DNA from: JBCBST01 sp039819115
Lineage (GTDB): Bacteria; Bacteroidota; Rhodothermia; Balneolales; Balneolaceae
Direction of reading: 5' to 3'
Assembly: GCA_039819115.1 (NCBI GenBank)
Contig: JBCBST010000068.1
Coordinates: forward strand, 1-16,843
Length of the DNA: 16,843 nt
Made by a program: the position numbers and the translations under genes. Numbering within the stretch: position 1 is the stretch's first letter; every line of letters begins with the position of its first letter. This document shows positions 1 through 7,801 of the stretch, piece after piece. A model generated the notes under the pieces. It was given only the letters and a program-made list of their open reading frames with translations. It was not told where the DNA came from and searched no databases.

Positions 1-33
1 CCTTTGGCTGCCCTTCCATGCCCTAGCCAAAGG
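1..33. repeat. 9-bp inverted repeat, 15-nt spacer
   Basis: CCTTTGGCT at 1-9 is perfectly complementary to AGCCAAAGG at 25-33, with 15 nt between. It starts at the first base of the window, so the true arm may be longer. As RNA it would be a hairpin, but no U-tract follows on the plus strand and the minus-strand continuation lies outside the window. Terminator, operator and repeat-element edge all remain possible. Confidence 0.5.
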
Positions 34-232
34 TGAGCAAGGGCAGGGGTGAGCATGGTAGTGCTGGGATGTGCAACTGTTGTCATCTTCCTGGAAGGTT
101 TATTGTGTTGTACTGTACGAGGGCACAGTCCAATGAGTTAAGGTGTACATGTTGCACAGGAACAAAACTATCCATGGGGTCATTTCGGTATATAGAGGTT
201 AGGGACTGCTTCCGGCCAAGGTTGTCTTAACA

Positions 233-265
233 AGCGTTAATGAGCAGTTTACTGGAATTAACGCT
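233..265. repeat. 9-bp inverted repeat, 15-nt spacer
   Basis: AGCGTTAAT at 233-241 is perfectly complementary to ATTAACGCT at 257-265, again with a 15-nt spacer. It sits at the change from GC-richer to AT-rich sequence. No U-tract follows on either strand, so it is not a typical terminator. It could be an operator dyad or a recombination-site remnant. Function is unknown. Confidence 0.5.
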
Positions 266-479
266 AAATAAATCCTTACTATTGTCATATCATTATTAAT
301 AATAAAATGTTTTCTGGAGGCTTATCTTCAGAACAATACAAATCTATCATAGCATCGGAAATATTGAAATAAATACTTCCATATCATTTATCATACATAT
401 ATATCACTTATTTCAGGAGCGACACTTTTAAACACCTTTATCTGATTAATAGATTAGGCTATCATAAAATTATACTTAC

Positions 480-512
480 AAAAAAACCCACCCTGGTTGT
501 CCAGGATGGGTT
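480..512 (-). terminator. Rho-independent terminator of the flagellar operon
   Basis: The minus-strand RNA reads AACCCAUCCUGG, loop ACAA, CCAGGGUGGGUU, then runs straight into a U-tract (the A-run at 480-486 on the plus strand). The 12-bp stem is complete if one U-G wobble is allowed. On the plus strand the same position is an A-C mismatch, so the structure belongs to the minus-strand transcript. It lies about 100 bp after the flgE stop and probably ends the operon mRNA. Confidence 0.9.
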
Positions 513-531
513 ACTATCAAGCTACTGTTCT

Positions 532-583
532 GGTTCCCCTAAAAAGCCAACGATGGGTGTGCTGTAGCACCAGCCGGGAAACC
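532..583 (-). other. Structured 3' untranslated segment after flgE
   Basis: On the minus strand, GGUUUCCC (576-583) can pair with GGGGAACC (532-539), an 8-bp stem with one U-G wobble that would be an A-C mismatch on the plus strand. Inside it is a small hairpin, GTGCT/AGCAC (559-570, 2-nt loop). Together with the terminator just downstream this makes a folded 3' UTR. It could protect the mRNA end or be a small RNA; nothing in the sequence decides this. Confidence 0.4.
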
Positions 584-610
584 TGATCTTAGCTTAGCTG
601 GTTGCTATTC

Positions 611-2227
611 TTATCGTTTCAGGTTCACGACTTCTGTGAGCATTTCATCGGATGTTGTGATCACTCTGGAAACCGACTGATACGCCCGCTGGGTGGTGAT
701 CATATCCGTGAATTGTTGTGCCAAATCCACATTCGATCCTTCCAGTGCTCCGGAACTGACCTGGGTGCCCGCAAAAGAATCTGCGGATTCCACAAACACC
801 TCGCCCGTGGCAGATGTGGCTCTGAACAAGCCACCGCCAATCATTTCAAGTCCGCTTTCGTTTTGTACCTGTGCCATGGCTAACTGGGCCAGTACCCGGC
901 TGTTACCGTTATCGTAAATCCCTTCGATCTCGCCGGATCCATTAATGGTAACATCAAGCAAACGACCCTGAGTATACCCGTCTTGACCGATTACACGGGC
1001 AGAATTCGACCCAGCATATTGGGTAAAGCGGGTTCCAGTGTCGGTATCCCCAAGATTTACAGAAAAGGAAGTGGCATTTGCACCATTACCTGGCTCAAAG
1101 GTAATAGCCAGAGAATCGCCGGAGGTAAGCTGACCTAATTCGTCAAAGGTGATGGTTCCGGTGGCTCCGCCTGTGATTACCTCACCGTCCACAAACTGGG
1201 CCGTGTATTGCCATTCATTGGTGGCAACCTGGGTAAACTCGAGGGTGAGCGAATGGGCATATCCTAAATCATCGTACACGGTGCTGCTCATCACCTGGGT
1301 ATTACTTACCCCTTCCTGGCTGATCTGAAGACCGGGGAATACCAGACTTCCGCTACCGGTTACATTCACAGAGTCCAGACTAAATGGGGTTTCACCCAAT
1401 TGGCTGGATCGTAGGTTAATCATACCATCGATCAGCGTCATCTGGCCTTCGGTATCGGCAAGACCGGCATTAAAGGCATCAATCATATTCGCCAGGGTAT
1501 CGCCATTGGCGTAAGTATAGGTGATGGTTTGGGTGGTACCATCATTCAGGATCATATCAAAGTTAACCTGATCGCCCGGGGCCAGATCGGTAGAAACCTG
1601 GGCTAAATCATTAATCTCGGTAGAAGGTCCGGCCGCAGCTCCGTTTACCGTAAACCCTACCTGAGACTGTAAAATACGATTAGTGCTGGTTCCTGCATCC
1701 AGGTTACCGGCTACCGAAATGTTTTGGGTTTGCTTGGGAGGAAGTACGTTTTCAAAATCAACCCGCAAATCAGTCGATGTTCCTCCTCCAAGAATATTAC
1801 CGGCTAAATCAGCCAGATATCCCTGTACCGAGCGGCCTTCCTGATCCACTAAAAATCCGTCCCGGTTAAATACGAAGTTACCGGCCCGTGTCAACAGGTT
1901 TTCTCCTCCATTATCCACCACAAAAAAGCCCTCGCCTTCAATAGCCAGATCGGTTACCCTTCCGGTATTATTGATGGTTCCCTGTCCAAAGTCTCGGTCA
2001 ATAGACGATACACGAATACCCAAACCTACCTGGTTACTGAGCTGTGGTACGTTATCCCCACTGCCAGACCGGCCCAGACGGGCATTCATCATTTCAGCAA
2101 AGGTGACCCGCGATGATTTGAATCCAACCGTATCTACGTTTGCAATGTTATTACCAATTACGTCCATTTTGGTTTGAAAAGCTCTCAAACCACTCACGCC
2201 AGAATTCAGTGATTTTACTAACGACAT
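611..2227 (-). CDS. flgE: Flagellar hook protein FlgE
   Basis: FlgE polymerises into the hook, the universal joint outside the cell between rod and filament. The 538-residue product has the axial-protein N-terminus (SGVSGLRAFQ, then IGNNIANVDTVGFK at about residues 25-38), the LLTRAGNF motif near residue 112, and a variable central region with hook domains. The C-terminal heptad region ends SNVDLAQQFTDMITTQRAYQ and LTEVVNLKR, typical of the FlgE/F/G family. The length fits a hook protein rather than the roughly 260-residue distal rod protein FlgG. The start is supported by a GGAG ribosome binding site nine bases upstream. It is the last gene of the operon, 82 bp after flgD (the largest gap in the operon), and is followed by a clear terminator. 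The hook cap FlgD and ruler FliK encoded just upstream act on this protein. No truncation is seen. Confidence 0.96.
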   Translation of the reverse strand: MSLVKSLNSGVSGLRAFQTKMDVIGNNIANVDTVGFKSSRVTFAEMMNARLGRSGSGDNVPQLSNQVGLGIRVSSIDRDFGQGTINNTGRVTDLAIEGEGFFVVDNGGENLLTRAGNFVFNRDGFLVDQEGRSVQGYLADLAGNILGGGTSTDLRVDFENVLPPKQTQNISVAGNLDAGTSTNRILQSQVGFTVNGAAAGPSTEINDLAQVSTDLAPGDQVNFDMILNDGTTQTITYTYANGDTLANMIDAFNAGLADTEGQMTLIDGMINLRSSQLGETPFSLDSVNVTGSGSLVFPGLQISQEGVSNTQVMSSTVYDDLGYAHSLTLEFTQVATNEWQYTAQFVDGEVITGGATGTITFDELGQLTSGDSLAITFEPGNGANATSFSVNLGDTDTGTRFTQYAGSNSARVIGQDGYTQGRLLDVTINGSGEIEGIYDNGNSRVLAQLAMAQVQNESGLEMIGGGLFRATSATGEVFVESADSFAGTQVSSGALEGSNVDLAQQFTDMITTQRAYQSVSRVITTSDEMLTEVVNLKR

Positions 2228-2309
2228 AAGTATTCTCCAGTTATAGTTCTACGCACAACGCACTGTGCGGCTTGGTTTCCCAAGCGTATACTCGGTTTTT
2301 GGTTTAAAA
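2228..2309 (-). promoter_or_regulatory. Structured leader between flgD and flgE
   Basis: This 82-bp gap is unusually long for this operon. In the minus-strand RNA it holds a perfect 6-bp hairpin, GCUUGG-GAAA-CCAAGC (2270-2285), closed by a GNRA-type tetraloop. CGCAC and GUGCG copies that can pair follow, and then the GGAG ribosome binding site of flgE. It could be an mRNA processing, stability or translational control element for hook protein. No terminator U-tract and no clear promoter are visible. Confidence 0.45.
2250..2262. repeat. 13-mer repeat, copy 1 (TACGCACAACGCA)
   Basis: TACGCACAACGCA occurs here and again at 14567-14579. In both places CGGCTT follows after 5-7 nt, and the copy is immediately flanked by a hairpin. 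Both copies lie upstream of a minus-strand gene. A 13-mer shared by chance is not improbable in a window of this size, so only the shared context makes it notable. Confidence 0.35.
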
Positions 2310-2993
2310 TTATTCTTTAGTTGATGGTGCCCGTACTTCTTCCACATCGCTGATGGGGACATCGATATTGTTAACGGTAATAAATACTCCATTACCGGTA
2401 TACCGTACTGCTCCGGCCATACCATCTACATACATCAGGGCACCCACGGCATTGTCTCCGTTACGTGCCGCAATTTCTACCTGATAGGTTCCTTCACCCA
2501 TTCGCGAACCATTGCCATTTTTTCCGTCCCATGTCCAGGTGTTTTCACCCGATGGTGCGCCTTCAATGGTCTCACGCATAATTTCTATTCCGCTGGCATC
2601 ACGAATAATAATATCCACCTCTTCTGCCTGGTTGCTTAACCGGAACTGAATTTCGCTATTTCCTTCCGGACTCAGGTAGACCTGGTTGGTCAATGCCCGT
2701 ACCTCTTTTCCGGTAAGGGAAGCCGCCATGGAATTCGTGAGATTGGCACTCATCAGATCCTGGCTGGTTTGGAGGCTTTGAATACCTTCATTTACCCCAA
2801 CCAATTGTTCAAGTGAACTGTACTGGGCCAGCTGAGCAGCAAACTCGGTACTATCCATCGGGTTGATGGGATCCTGGTTTTGAAGCTGAGTAATCAGCAG
2901 CTGTAAAAATTCCTGTTGCCCTAACGTAGAATTGTCACTGTTTGTGGGGGTAAGGGCGAAACCGCCTTGTCCGTTTACACTGTTTATATCCAT
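2310..2993 (-). CDS. flgD: Flagellar hook-capping / scaffold protein FlgD
   Basis: FlgD forms the temporary cap at the tip of the growing hook that lets FlgE subunits fold into place; it is exported and later replaced. The 227-residue product carries the family's N-terminal signature at about residues 25-65 (LGQQEFLQLLITQLQNQDP, then NPMDSTEFAAQLAQYSSLEQL). A C-terminal half follows in which an Ig-like FlgD repeat (WTWDGKNGNG, then GTYQVEIAARNG) is recognisable. Length is normal. The gene starts 9 bp after fliK and precedes flgE, the usual position for a hook-assembly gene. No strong ribosome binding site is seen, which is common in this window. No key region is missing. Confidence 0.95.
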   Translation of the reverse strand: MDINSVNGQGGFALTPTNSDNSTLGQQEFLQLLITQLQNQDPINPMDSTEFAAQLAQYSSLEQLVGVNEGIQSLQTSQDLMSANLTNSMAASLTGKEVRALTNQVYLSPEGNSEIQFRLSNQAEEVDIIIRDASGIEIMRETIEGAPSGENTWTWDGKNGNGSRMGEGTYQVEIAARNGDNAVGALMYVDGMAGAVRYTGNGVFITVNNIDVPISDVEEVRAPSTKE

Positions 2994-3002
2994 GACACTA
3001 GG

Positions 3003-4793
3003 TTATGCTGTCCACTCCATCCGGTTATATCCGAACTGTCGGATACCGGGTTCAATGGTGGAGGTTGTAGGTGATGATGATGGAGTTGAGGAAGGTATTC
3101 CCCGTGCTCCGAAACGTGATGAGGGGTCAAATCCTGCCTGTTCGGCAAAGCTGCCCTCTTGTTCTGCGGATTGATCAAACTGAAGATCTACTTCGACCTC
3201 CATTTCCGATTCCAATCGTTGTTGAATTTCTTCGCTATACTGCTGAAGGGTTTTCGCCAGTTCTATACTAGAAGTAGCCAAACGTACCTGGAGTACACCA
3301 TCCACGGTTCGGGTGGTAAGTTCCAGTTGGTTGCCGTCTTCCAGTTCGAACGTATGCTTTTGCCATCCCTCCGGGTGGTGAGGCTGATCTTTTGCCAGTT
3401 GCTGAACCGTTTGTGAAAGTACAGGTAGTACACGTTCCCTCAAGGCTACCTGGGTTATGGGCAGTTCCAGCAACCTGAGCATACCCGAAGACGATGATTT
3501 ATTGTCTGATGGTACTTCCAGTTCTTCACTCTGCACCAGCACGTCCTGCACCATATCCAGCTGCTCGGCAGTAAGTGTAGATGAGCTATCCGAATCGCTC
3601 TGTATCAACTCCACCTGCTGTGGCAGATCGGATCTGAGCCTCGGTTCATCCACCGGAGTACGGTTTAACAATACAGGTTCCATTCGTTCTGACCGGGATC
3701 CATCGGTTGGAACCCCGGATTCTGCCGTTTGAGATGACAGGGAATTGGCACCTGTTTTATCGGTTCGTTTAGTACCGGTTTGCTGTTCTGCTATGGGTAC
3801 CGCCGCCTGTTGAGCCTGTACTTCTTCCACTATTTGAGGTTCGTTTGGCATAGTCCCAGCCAGGGCTGATGCCGGTACAGGTTCTTGATCCTGTACAGCC
3901 TGATACTCCTGCATGGATTCACTGCCTGGGTTTTGGCTCTCTTGTAATAACCCGCTCTCTGATTGTGGCCCTATCTCATTCTTTGCTAACGCTTCATTCG
4001 GGTTCCTGACTTCGGTATTCCTTGTTTTTGCTAACGTCGAATCTCCGCCTTGTTCTGTTCCCTCTTCTTCCTGAATTATGGTCCTTCCAGAGGAATCATT
4101 GGTGTTGTCCTTAAACTGATCTCCTTCGCTTTCTGTTATACTCTGTGCTCTGTTATGCTCTTGCTGAACCCCGGGCACTTGTTCTTCTTGCTGGCCCTCT
4201 CCTTCAGCCGGTGTTCTGGTAGTAGCCGTTAACTCAATAGTTCCATGTTCCGGCTCTGCTGCATCTGCTTCAACTGCTACGGTCTGCAGCGGGGTTTGCT
4301 GATGTTCTAAGATCGTGCGGTTTGGTTCGGTTTCCGACCCAACGTTTGCTCCGGTATCATTCAAACCCGGACCCTGTTGCCCGGAATTTCCTTCACTCTG
4401 TACTTCTTCTGGTTCAACCTCTGGTTCTGAAAGCGTTACGGAATGCTGTTGCCCGGAATTCACAGGCAAGTTAACTCGCTGAACCGGGACACGTGTATAG
4501 TCTTTTTCCGCTATCCAGGAAGACTGATTATTTATCTCCGTCGCGGATTCTTCACCAGCCTCTACCAGTGTCGTATCCGCGCCGTCTTCTGGCAGTACTG
4601 CTTCATCGGTTGATTCAACAGGCAGTTCAATCACTCCTTCCTTTCCTTCTGCGGGTTTTTTGGAGGGAGTCATAATTTCCATCAGATTACCTAAAAAACC
4701 GGATTCAGCTTCGGCATTTGATTCTGATGTGGCTTTTTGAGCCATATCCATACCGCCCTTGGTGTCCAGTTGTTGAAACAGCCCTTTTATCAT
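3003..4793 (-). CDS. fliK: Flagellar hook-length control protein FliK
   Basis: FliK is a secreted molecular ruler that measures the hook and switches the export gate from hook to filament substrates. The 596-residue protein fits the family pattern: a long, poorly conserved N-terminal two thirds rich in Glu, Gln, Ser and Thr, then a folded hook-length-control domain (about residues 456-540). That domain includes LPVLSQTVQQL, HTFELEDGNQLEL and VDGVLQVRLATSS. A Ser/Thr/Pro-rich tail of about 55 residues follows. The call rests on the C-terminal domain and on position; the N-terminal part would not identify it alone. The start codon overlaps the preceding stop by one base (ATGA), and a GGAG lies nine bases upstream. 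It sits between the ylxF/motE-like gene and flgD, as in the Bacillus fla/che operon. Confidence 0.88.
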   Translation of the reverse strand: MIKGLFQQLDTKGGMDMAQKATSESNAEAESGFLGNLMEIMTPSKKPAEGKEGVIELPVESTDEAVLPEDGADTTLVEAGEESATEINNQSSWIAEKDYTRVPVQRVNLPVNSGQQHSVTLSEPEVEPEEVQSEGNSGQQGPGLNDTGANVGSETEPNRTILEHQQTPLQTVAVEADAAEPEHGTIELTATTRTPAEGEGQQEEQVPGVQQEHNRAQSITESEGDQFKDNTNDSSGRTIIQEEEGTEQGGDSTLAKTRNTEVRNPNEALAKNEIGPQSESGLLQESQNPGSESMQEYQAVQDQEPVPASALAGTMPNEPQIVEEVQAQQAAVPIAEQQTGTKRTDKTGANSLSSQTAESGVPTDGSRSERMEPVLLNRTPVDEPRLRSDLPQQVELIQSDSDSSSTLTAEQLDMVQDVLVQSEELEVPSDNKSSSSGMLRLLELPITQVALRERVLPVLSQTVQQLAKDQPHHPEGWQKHTFELEDGNQLELTTRTVDGVLQVRLATSSIELAKTLQQYSEEIQQRLESEMEVEVDLQFDQSAEQEGSFAEQAGFDPSSRFGARGIPSSTPSSSPTTSTIEPGIRQFGYNRMEWTA

Positions 4794-5347
4794 TACATGA
4801 TCTCCGCGATGAGCTGTGCAGCTTTGGCTGGTTTAACCACACGCAAAATCTTTTCGCGTTGGGTACTGCTGCCATTGGTGTACAAACGTAGTAGCTGCTC
4901 GTTGTTCATTTTCTCAAGGATTGGCCCCAGTTGATCTTCTTCCAGGTTCAGCAGGCTCTTTACCCGGCTGGTAAATTCCTCTTCCTTTCTCTGCATTTCC
5001 TGGGCAATAATCACCTCACGGTTTACCAGCGAATCGATTTGATACTCCAGGTAATCAATAACCCGGTACAGCGAATCCACTTCAGAAAGACCTGCTAATT
5101 TTTCCGGTGCTGTCCATGTACTGTCGTTCATTACACCGAGGGAGTCGGCTGTTAATGAATCCGTTTCTATTCCCGCCAGCTCAGGGTAGTATTTAGCCAG
5201 TGAGTCGGGGTCCATTTGAGCAATTGCAACGGCTTCTTCATGTTTAGCCGAATTCAGATAAGGAAACAGAAAATAGGCAGCTACCACAAACACCAGAGGT
5301 GGCACAATAAGAAAGATCAACAGTTTGATGATGACCGATTTATTCAT
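4793..5347 (-). CDS. MotE/YlxF-like membrane protein with MgtE-N-like C-terminal domain
   Basis: This 184-residue protein has one N-terminal membrane helix (about residues 6-30, including LIFLIVPPLVFVVAAYFLF), a linker rich in Asp, Ser and Leu, and a charged coiled-coil stretch (about 88-130). It ends in a small helical domain (about 130-184: LEEDQLGPILEKMNNEQLLRLY, then REKILRVVKPAKAAQLIAEIM written in two parts of a repeat). That repeated 'ILEKM...KAAxLIAEIM' pattern is like the MgtE intracellular N domain. A membrane helix plus coiled coil plus MgtE_N-like domain is the architecture of MotE in alphaproteobacteria and YlxF in Bacillus, whose genes lie in flagellar operons. MotE stabilises the stator protein MotC; no motC is present here, so a role as export or stator chaperone is inference. 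It starts 2 bp after fliJ and overlaps fliK by one base. Confidence 0.72.
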   Translation of the reverse strand: MNKSVIIKLLIFLIVPPLVFVVAAYFLFPYLNSAKHEEAVAIAQMDPDSLAKYYPELAGIETDSLTADSLGVMNDSTWTAPEKLAGLSEVDSLYRVIDYLEYQIDSLVNREVIIAQEMQRKEEEFTSRVKSLLNLEEDQLGPILEKMNNEQLLRLYTNGSSTQREKILRVVKPAKAAQLIAEIM

Positions 5348-5349
5348 GG

Positions 5350-5778
5350 TTATCTCTTGTAGGATTGAGTTGCTATTTCATCTAAAAACTTTTGTTCTTC
5401 TTTCGAAGACTGATCCTTAAAGGCTTTATGCTCGATATCGTATGCCTTTTCGATCACATGTAAATCCTGGTGAGCCTTAGACAGTTTTTTACGCTGTTCC
5501 TCTACCCGGTCTTCGGCCTGTTTTTTCTCGTTGTCGAGAGCATTGATCTGTTGTTGCTTCGTTTGTACATGGGCGGAGCGCACCTTCATCATACGAACCG
5601 TGCTGTGCTCTTCGTCAGCAATGCTTTGTACATAGGTATTCAGCTCTTCTTTCAAGTGATCCTGCTGCCGCTCGATTTCCTGTTTCTCGGCCACACGTTT
5701 TGCCATTTCATTCTTTTCCGCCTTTTTTTTGTGGCTTCGAACTTTAAGCACCGAGTTAAGAGAAAATTTAAACTTCAT
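5350..5778 (-). CDS. fliJ: Flagellar export chaperone/stalk protein FliJ
   Basis: FliJ is a small coiled-coil protein that inserts into the FliI ATPase ring like a gamma stalk and links it to the export gate protein FlhA. The 142-residue product begins with the family-typical MKFKFSLNSVLKVR, which matches the 'F.F.L..vL..R' start of FliJ. It is almost wholly predicted coiled coil, very rich in Lys, Glu and Gln, with no Cys and little hydrophobic content. Length is normal. Sequence conservation in FliJ is low, so position 13 bp after fliI strengthens the call. It is followed after 2 bp by the ylxF/motE-like gene. Confidence 0.9.
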   Translation of the reverse strand: MKFKFSLNSVLKVRSHKKKAEKNEMAKRVAEKQEIERQQDHLKEELNTYVQSIADEEHSTVRMMKVRSAHVQTKQQQINALDNEKKQAEDRVEEQRKKLSKAHQDLHVIEKAYDIEHKAFKDQSSKEEQKFLDEIATQSYKR

Positions 5779-5791
5779 CGATTACTGCCGA

Positions 5792-7126
5792 TTATTGTAC
5801 AATACGATTCAAGGTTTGCCAGATATCACTATCGAAATCCGACTCATGCAAATCCTGTATCAAAAATGATTCCAATTGAGGATGTCTTTTGATGGCTTCA
5901 TCAATTTTTGGGTTCGAGCCTTTCACATAAGCTCCGATATTGATGAGATCTTCGGCCTCGCGATAGGTGGCTAGCAGCTCCCGCGCTTTCATGGCTACTG
6001 CCCGTTGTTCGTTGGTCACAATTTTAGGCATCACGCGCGAAACGCTTTCCAGAATATCGATGGCCGGGTAGTGGTTTTTATGCGCTAATCGCCTGCTGAG
6101 CACGATATGGCCATCTAAAATGGATCGTACGGCATCGGCGATAGGTTCGTTCATATCATCATTATCAACCAGTACGGTGTACAATCCCGTAATACTTCCC
6201 GTGTTCGTTTTACCGGGGCGTTCCAGCAATTTGGGCAGAATCGTGAACACACTTGGGGTATATCCTTTGGTGGTGGGAGGTTCTCCTGATGCAAGTCCAA
6301 TTTCTCTTTGAGCCATAGCCACACGAGTTACAGAATCCATCATTAAGAGGACATTTTTTCCTTGTTCGCGGAAATATTCGGCAATAGCTGTTGCGGTAAA
6401 CGCACCTTTTACCCGACTCATAGCTGCGGTATCGGAGGTAGCCGCAACCACAACGGATTTTTTTAATCCTTCTTCGCCCAGGGTTTCCTGTACGAATTCC
6501 TGAACTTCCCGTCCGCGTTCTCCAATAAGAGCAATTACATTAACATCAGCTGAAGAATGCTTCGCTATCATCCCCATCAACACACTCTTACCTACACCAG
6601 AACCTGCAAACAGTCCGATACGCTGGCCTATGCCCACGGTGTTCAAACCATCGAGCGCCCGGATTCCCGTACTCATCACCTCATTAATCGGTGCCCGCTC
6701 CAGCGGAGACGGAGGATTGGCATACACCGGTTGCCGATGTATGGTGTTCAATAATCCCTTGCTGTCCAGTGGATTACCATTCGTATCCACAACCCGCCCC
6801 AGCAGCTCTTCCCCCACCAGTACATCCAGTGATTGACCGATACGCTCAACCAGGCAACCCGCTTTAAGTCCAACCACACCATCGTATGGCATCAGCTGGG
6901 TTCTGCCATCGAGAATACCAACGATCTCTGCCGGAATCATAGCACCCGAAGTGTTGTGAATACCCAGCATTTCGCCCACACTACCTTCCAGACCGGTACA
7001 CTCCACTATAGTGCCTACCACAGATAGTACCTTTCCATAGTGTTTGATGCTTTTGCGGGGCTGATTGAGCTGGTTTTTAATGCTCTGCATATGCGAGCTG
7101 AGGTGAGATAGGGGCGTTACTTCCAT
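5792..7126 (-). CDS. fliI: Flagellum-specific export ATPase FliI
   Basis: FliI is the cytoplasmic ATPase of the flagellar type III export apparatus, homologous to the F1 beta subunit. All landmarks of the family are present in this 444-residue protein: an N-terminal beta-barrel region (GKVLSVVGTIVECTGLEG), a Walker A motif (GLFAGSGVGKSVL, about residues 170-182), GERGREVQEF with its catalytic glutamate, and a Walker B region (NVLLMMDSVTRVAMAQREIG). ASGEPPTTKGYTPSVF and the C-terminal helical domain follow. It overlaps fliH by 10 bp, suggesting translational coupling with the FliH partner that regulates it. The N-terminal extension before GKVLS (about 30 residues) is typical. No loss of catalytic residues is seen. 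Confidence 0.97.
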   Translation of the reverse strand: MEVTPLSHLSSHMQSIKNQLNQPRKSIKHYGKVLSVVGTIVECTGLEGSVGEMLGIHNTSGAMIPAEIVGILDGRTQLMPYDGVVGLKAGCLVERIGQSLDVLVGEELLGRVVDTNGNPLDSKGLLNTIHRQPVYANPPSPLERAPINEVMSTGIRALDGLNTVGIGQRIGLFAGSGVGKSVLMGMIAKHSSADVNVIALIGERGREVQEFVQETLGEEGLKKSVVVAATSDTAAMSRVKGAFTATAIAEYFREQGKNVLLMMDSVTRVAMAQREIGLASGEPPTTKGYTPSVFTILPKLLERPGKTNTGSITGLYTVLVDNDDMNEPIADAVRSILDGHIVLSRRLAHKNHYPAIDILESVSRVMPKIVTNEQRAVAMKARELLATYREAEDLINIGAYVKGSNPKIDEAIKRHPQLESFLIQDLHESDFDSDIWQTLNRIVQ

Positions 7127-7797
7127 GATGGAACATTAAGGTGTTCCCGGAAGTCGTCGATTAAGGCCTTAAACGTATGAACAATACGCTCCTGGTTGGT
7201 GTCCAGTTCGAACTCGCCGGGATTCAGCGCTTCTTTCACCTTGATGCGTACAAAGGTACCCGGAGCGTGTTCCTCTTTTAATCGTTCTACCAGGGCAAGG
7301 TCCTGTTCAGATACACACAGGCAGGGCTTAACTTCGTCGTCGAGTCGTTGAAAAATGGCCGGTAGTTTTTCTTCCATCACCTTATGCACGTTGGGATGTT
7401 CAATAGGAACTCCAACGATATGTTCAGCAATATCCAGTGCCAAATCAAGGATACCCGGATCAATAAGTTGTTGACGCTCTTTCCATAGCTCGTAAGCCTG
7501 ATCCATATAGCGATATAGAAACTCCAGCTTGGTATCAATCTCAGCCCTTGCGGTTTCCAGGCCCTCTATCCGTCCTTGTTCCAACCCTTCATCGTGCGCT
7601 TTCTGAGCTTCTCTTTTCAGTTTTATCTTCCATTTCTCATCCCGTTCTTCCAGAATGCCGGTAATATCGATGGGTTCATGAACCGGAGGTGCTTCCGACT
7701 CTTCTTTCGGCTCCTCAAATATCATTTGGTAGCTCAGGCGACGGCTCTTCTCACCTTTCCACTGTATGCGCTCGTTATCAAGTACCCGATGAAACAT
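7117..7797 (-). CDS. fliH: Flagellar export ATPase regulator FliH
   Basis: FliH dimers bind FliI, inhibit its ATPase and tether it to the C-ring protein FliN. In this 226-residue protein the middle part (about residues 55-100) is a charged helix carrying an EGLEQGRIEG stretch. This is the GxxxG repeat characteristic of FliH. A C-terminal FliH/V-ATPase-E-like domain follows (LDLALDIAEHIVGVPIEHP, then LCVSEQDLALVERL). The N-terminus is not conserved, as usual. It starts 4 bp after fliG and its end overlaps the start of fliI by 10 bp. The family is divergent, so part of the confidence comes from position between fliG and fliI. Confidence 0.9.
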   Translation of the reverse strand: MFHRVLDNERIQWKGEKSRRLSYQMIFEEPKEESEAPPVHEPIDITGILEERDEKWKIKLKREAQKAHDEGLEQGRIEGLETARAEIDTKLEFLYRYMDQAYELWKERQQLIDPGILDLALDIAEHIVGVPIEHPNVHKVMEEKLPAIFQRLDDEVKPCLCVSEQDLALVERLKEEHAPGTFVRIKVKEALNPGEFELDTNQERIVHTFKALIDDFREHLNVPSWK

Positions 7798-7801
7798 TGG
7801 C

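Larger units (their letters stand above)
1..479. other. Non-coding region downstream of the flagellar operon terminator
   Basis: No convincing gene is seen on either strand here. Short open frames exist, but they have no recognisable domain, no convincing ribosome binding site and cysteine-rich, random-looking composition. The first 240 bp are GC-richer and hold short direct and inverted repeats. For example, the octamer GGTGAGCA occurs at 32-39 and 48-55, and TGCCCT occurs at 9-14 and 19-24. From about 240 to 479 the sequence is AT-rich and could be a promoter region for something left of the window, but I cannot assign -35/-10 elements. No tRNA or rRNA is seen. Confidence 0.6.

Noticed and set aside
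33..230. Plus-strand open frame of 65 codons near the left edge
   Set aside because: No ribosome binding site, no domain, random-looking Cys-rich composition.
225..270. TAACAAGCGTTA and ATTAACGCT recall integron attC ends
   Set aside because: The GTTRRRY/RYYYAAC core sites are not matched, and there is no cassette-like gene or integrase.
576..606. Plus-strand sequence GAAACCTGATCTTAGCTTAGCTGG resembles the ACCTGATCTGG part of a TPP riboswitch
   Set aside because: The essential CTGAGA part and the paired helices are missing, and no thiamine gene follows on the plus strand, where the sequence is antisense to flgE.
3003..4400. Unusual low-complexity Glu/Gln/Ser-rich coding region considered as a separate gene or repeat protein
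   Set aside because: It is continuous with the C-terminal hook-length-control domain, and such an N-terminal region is normal for FliK.
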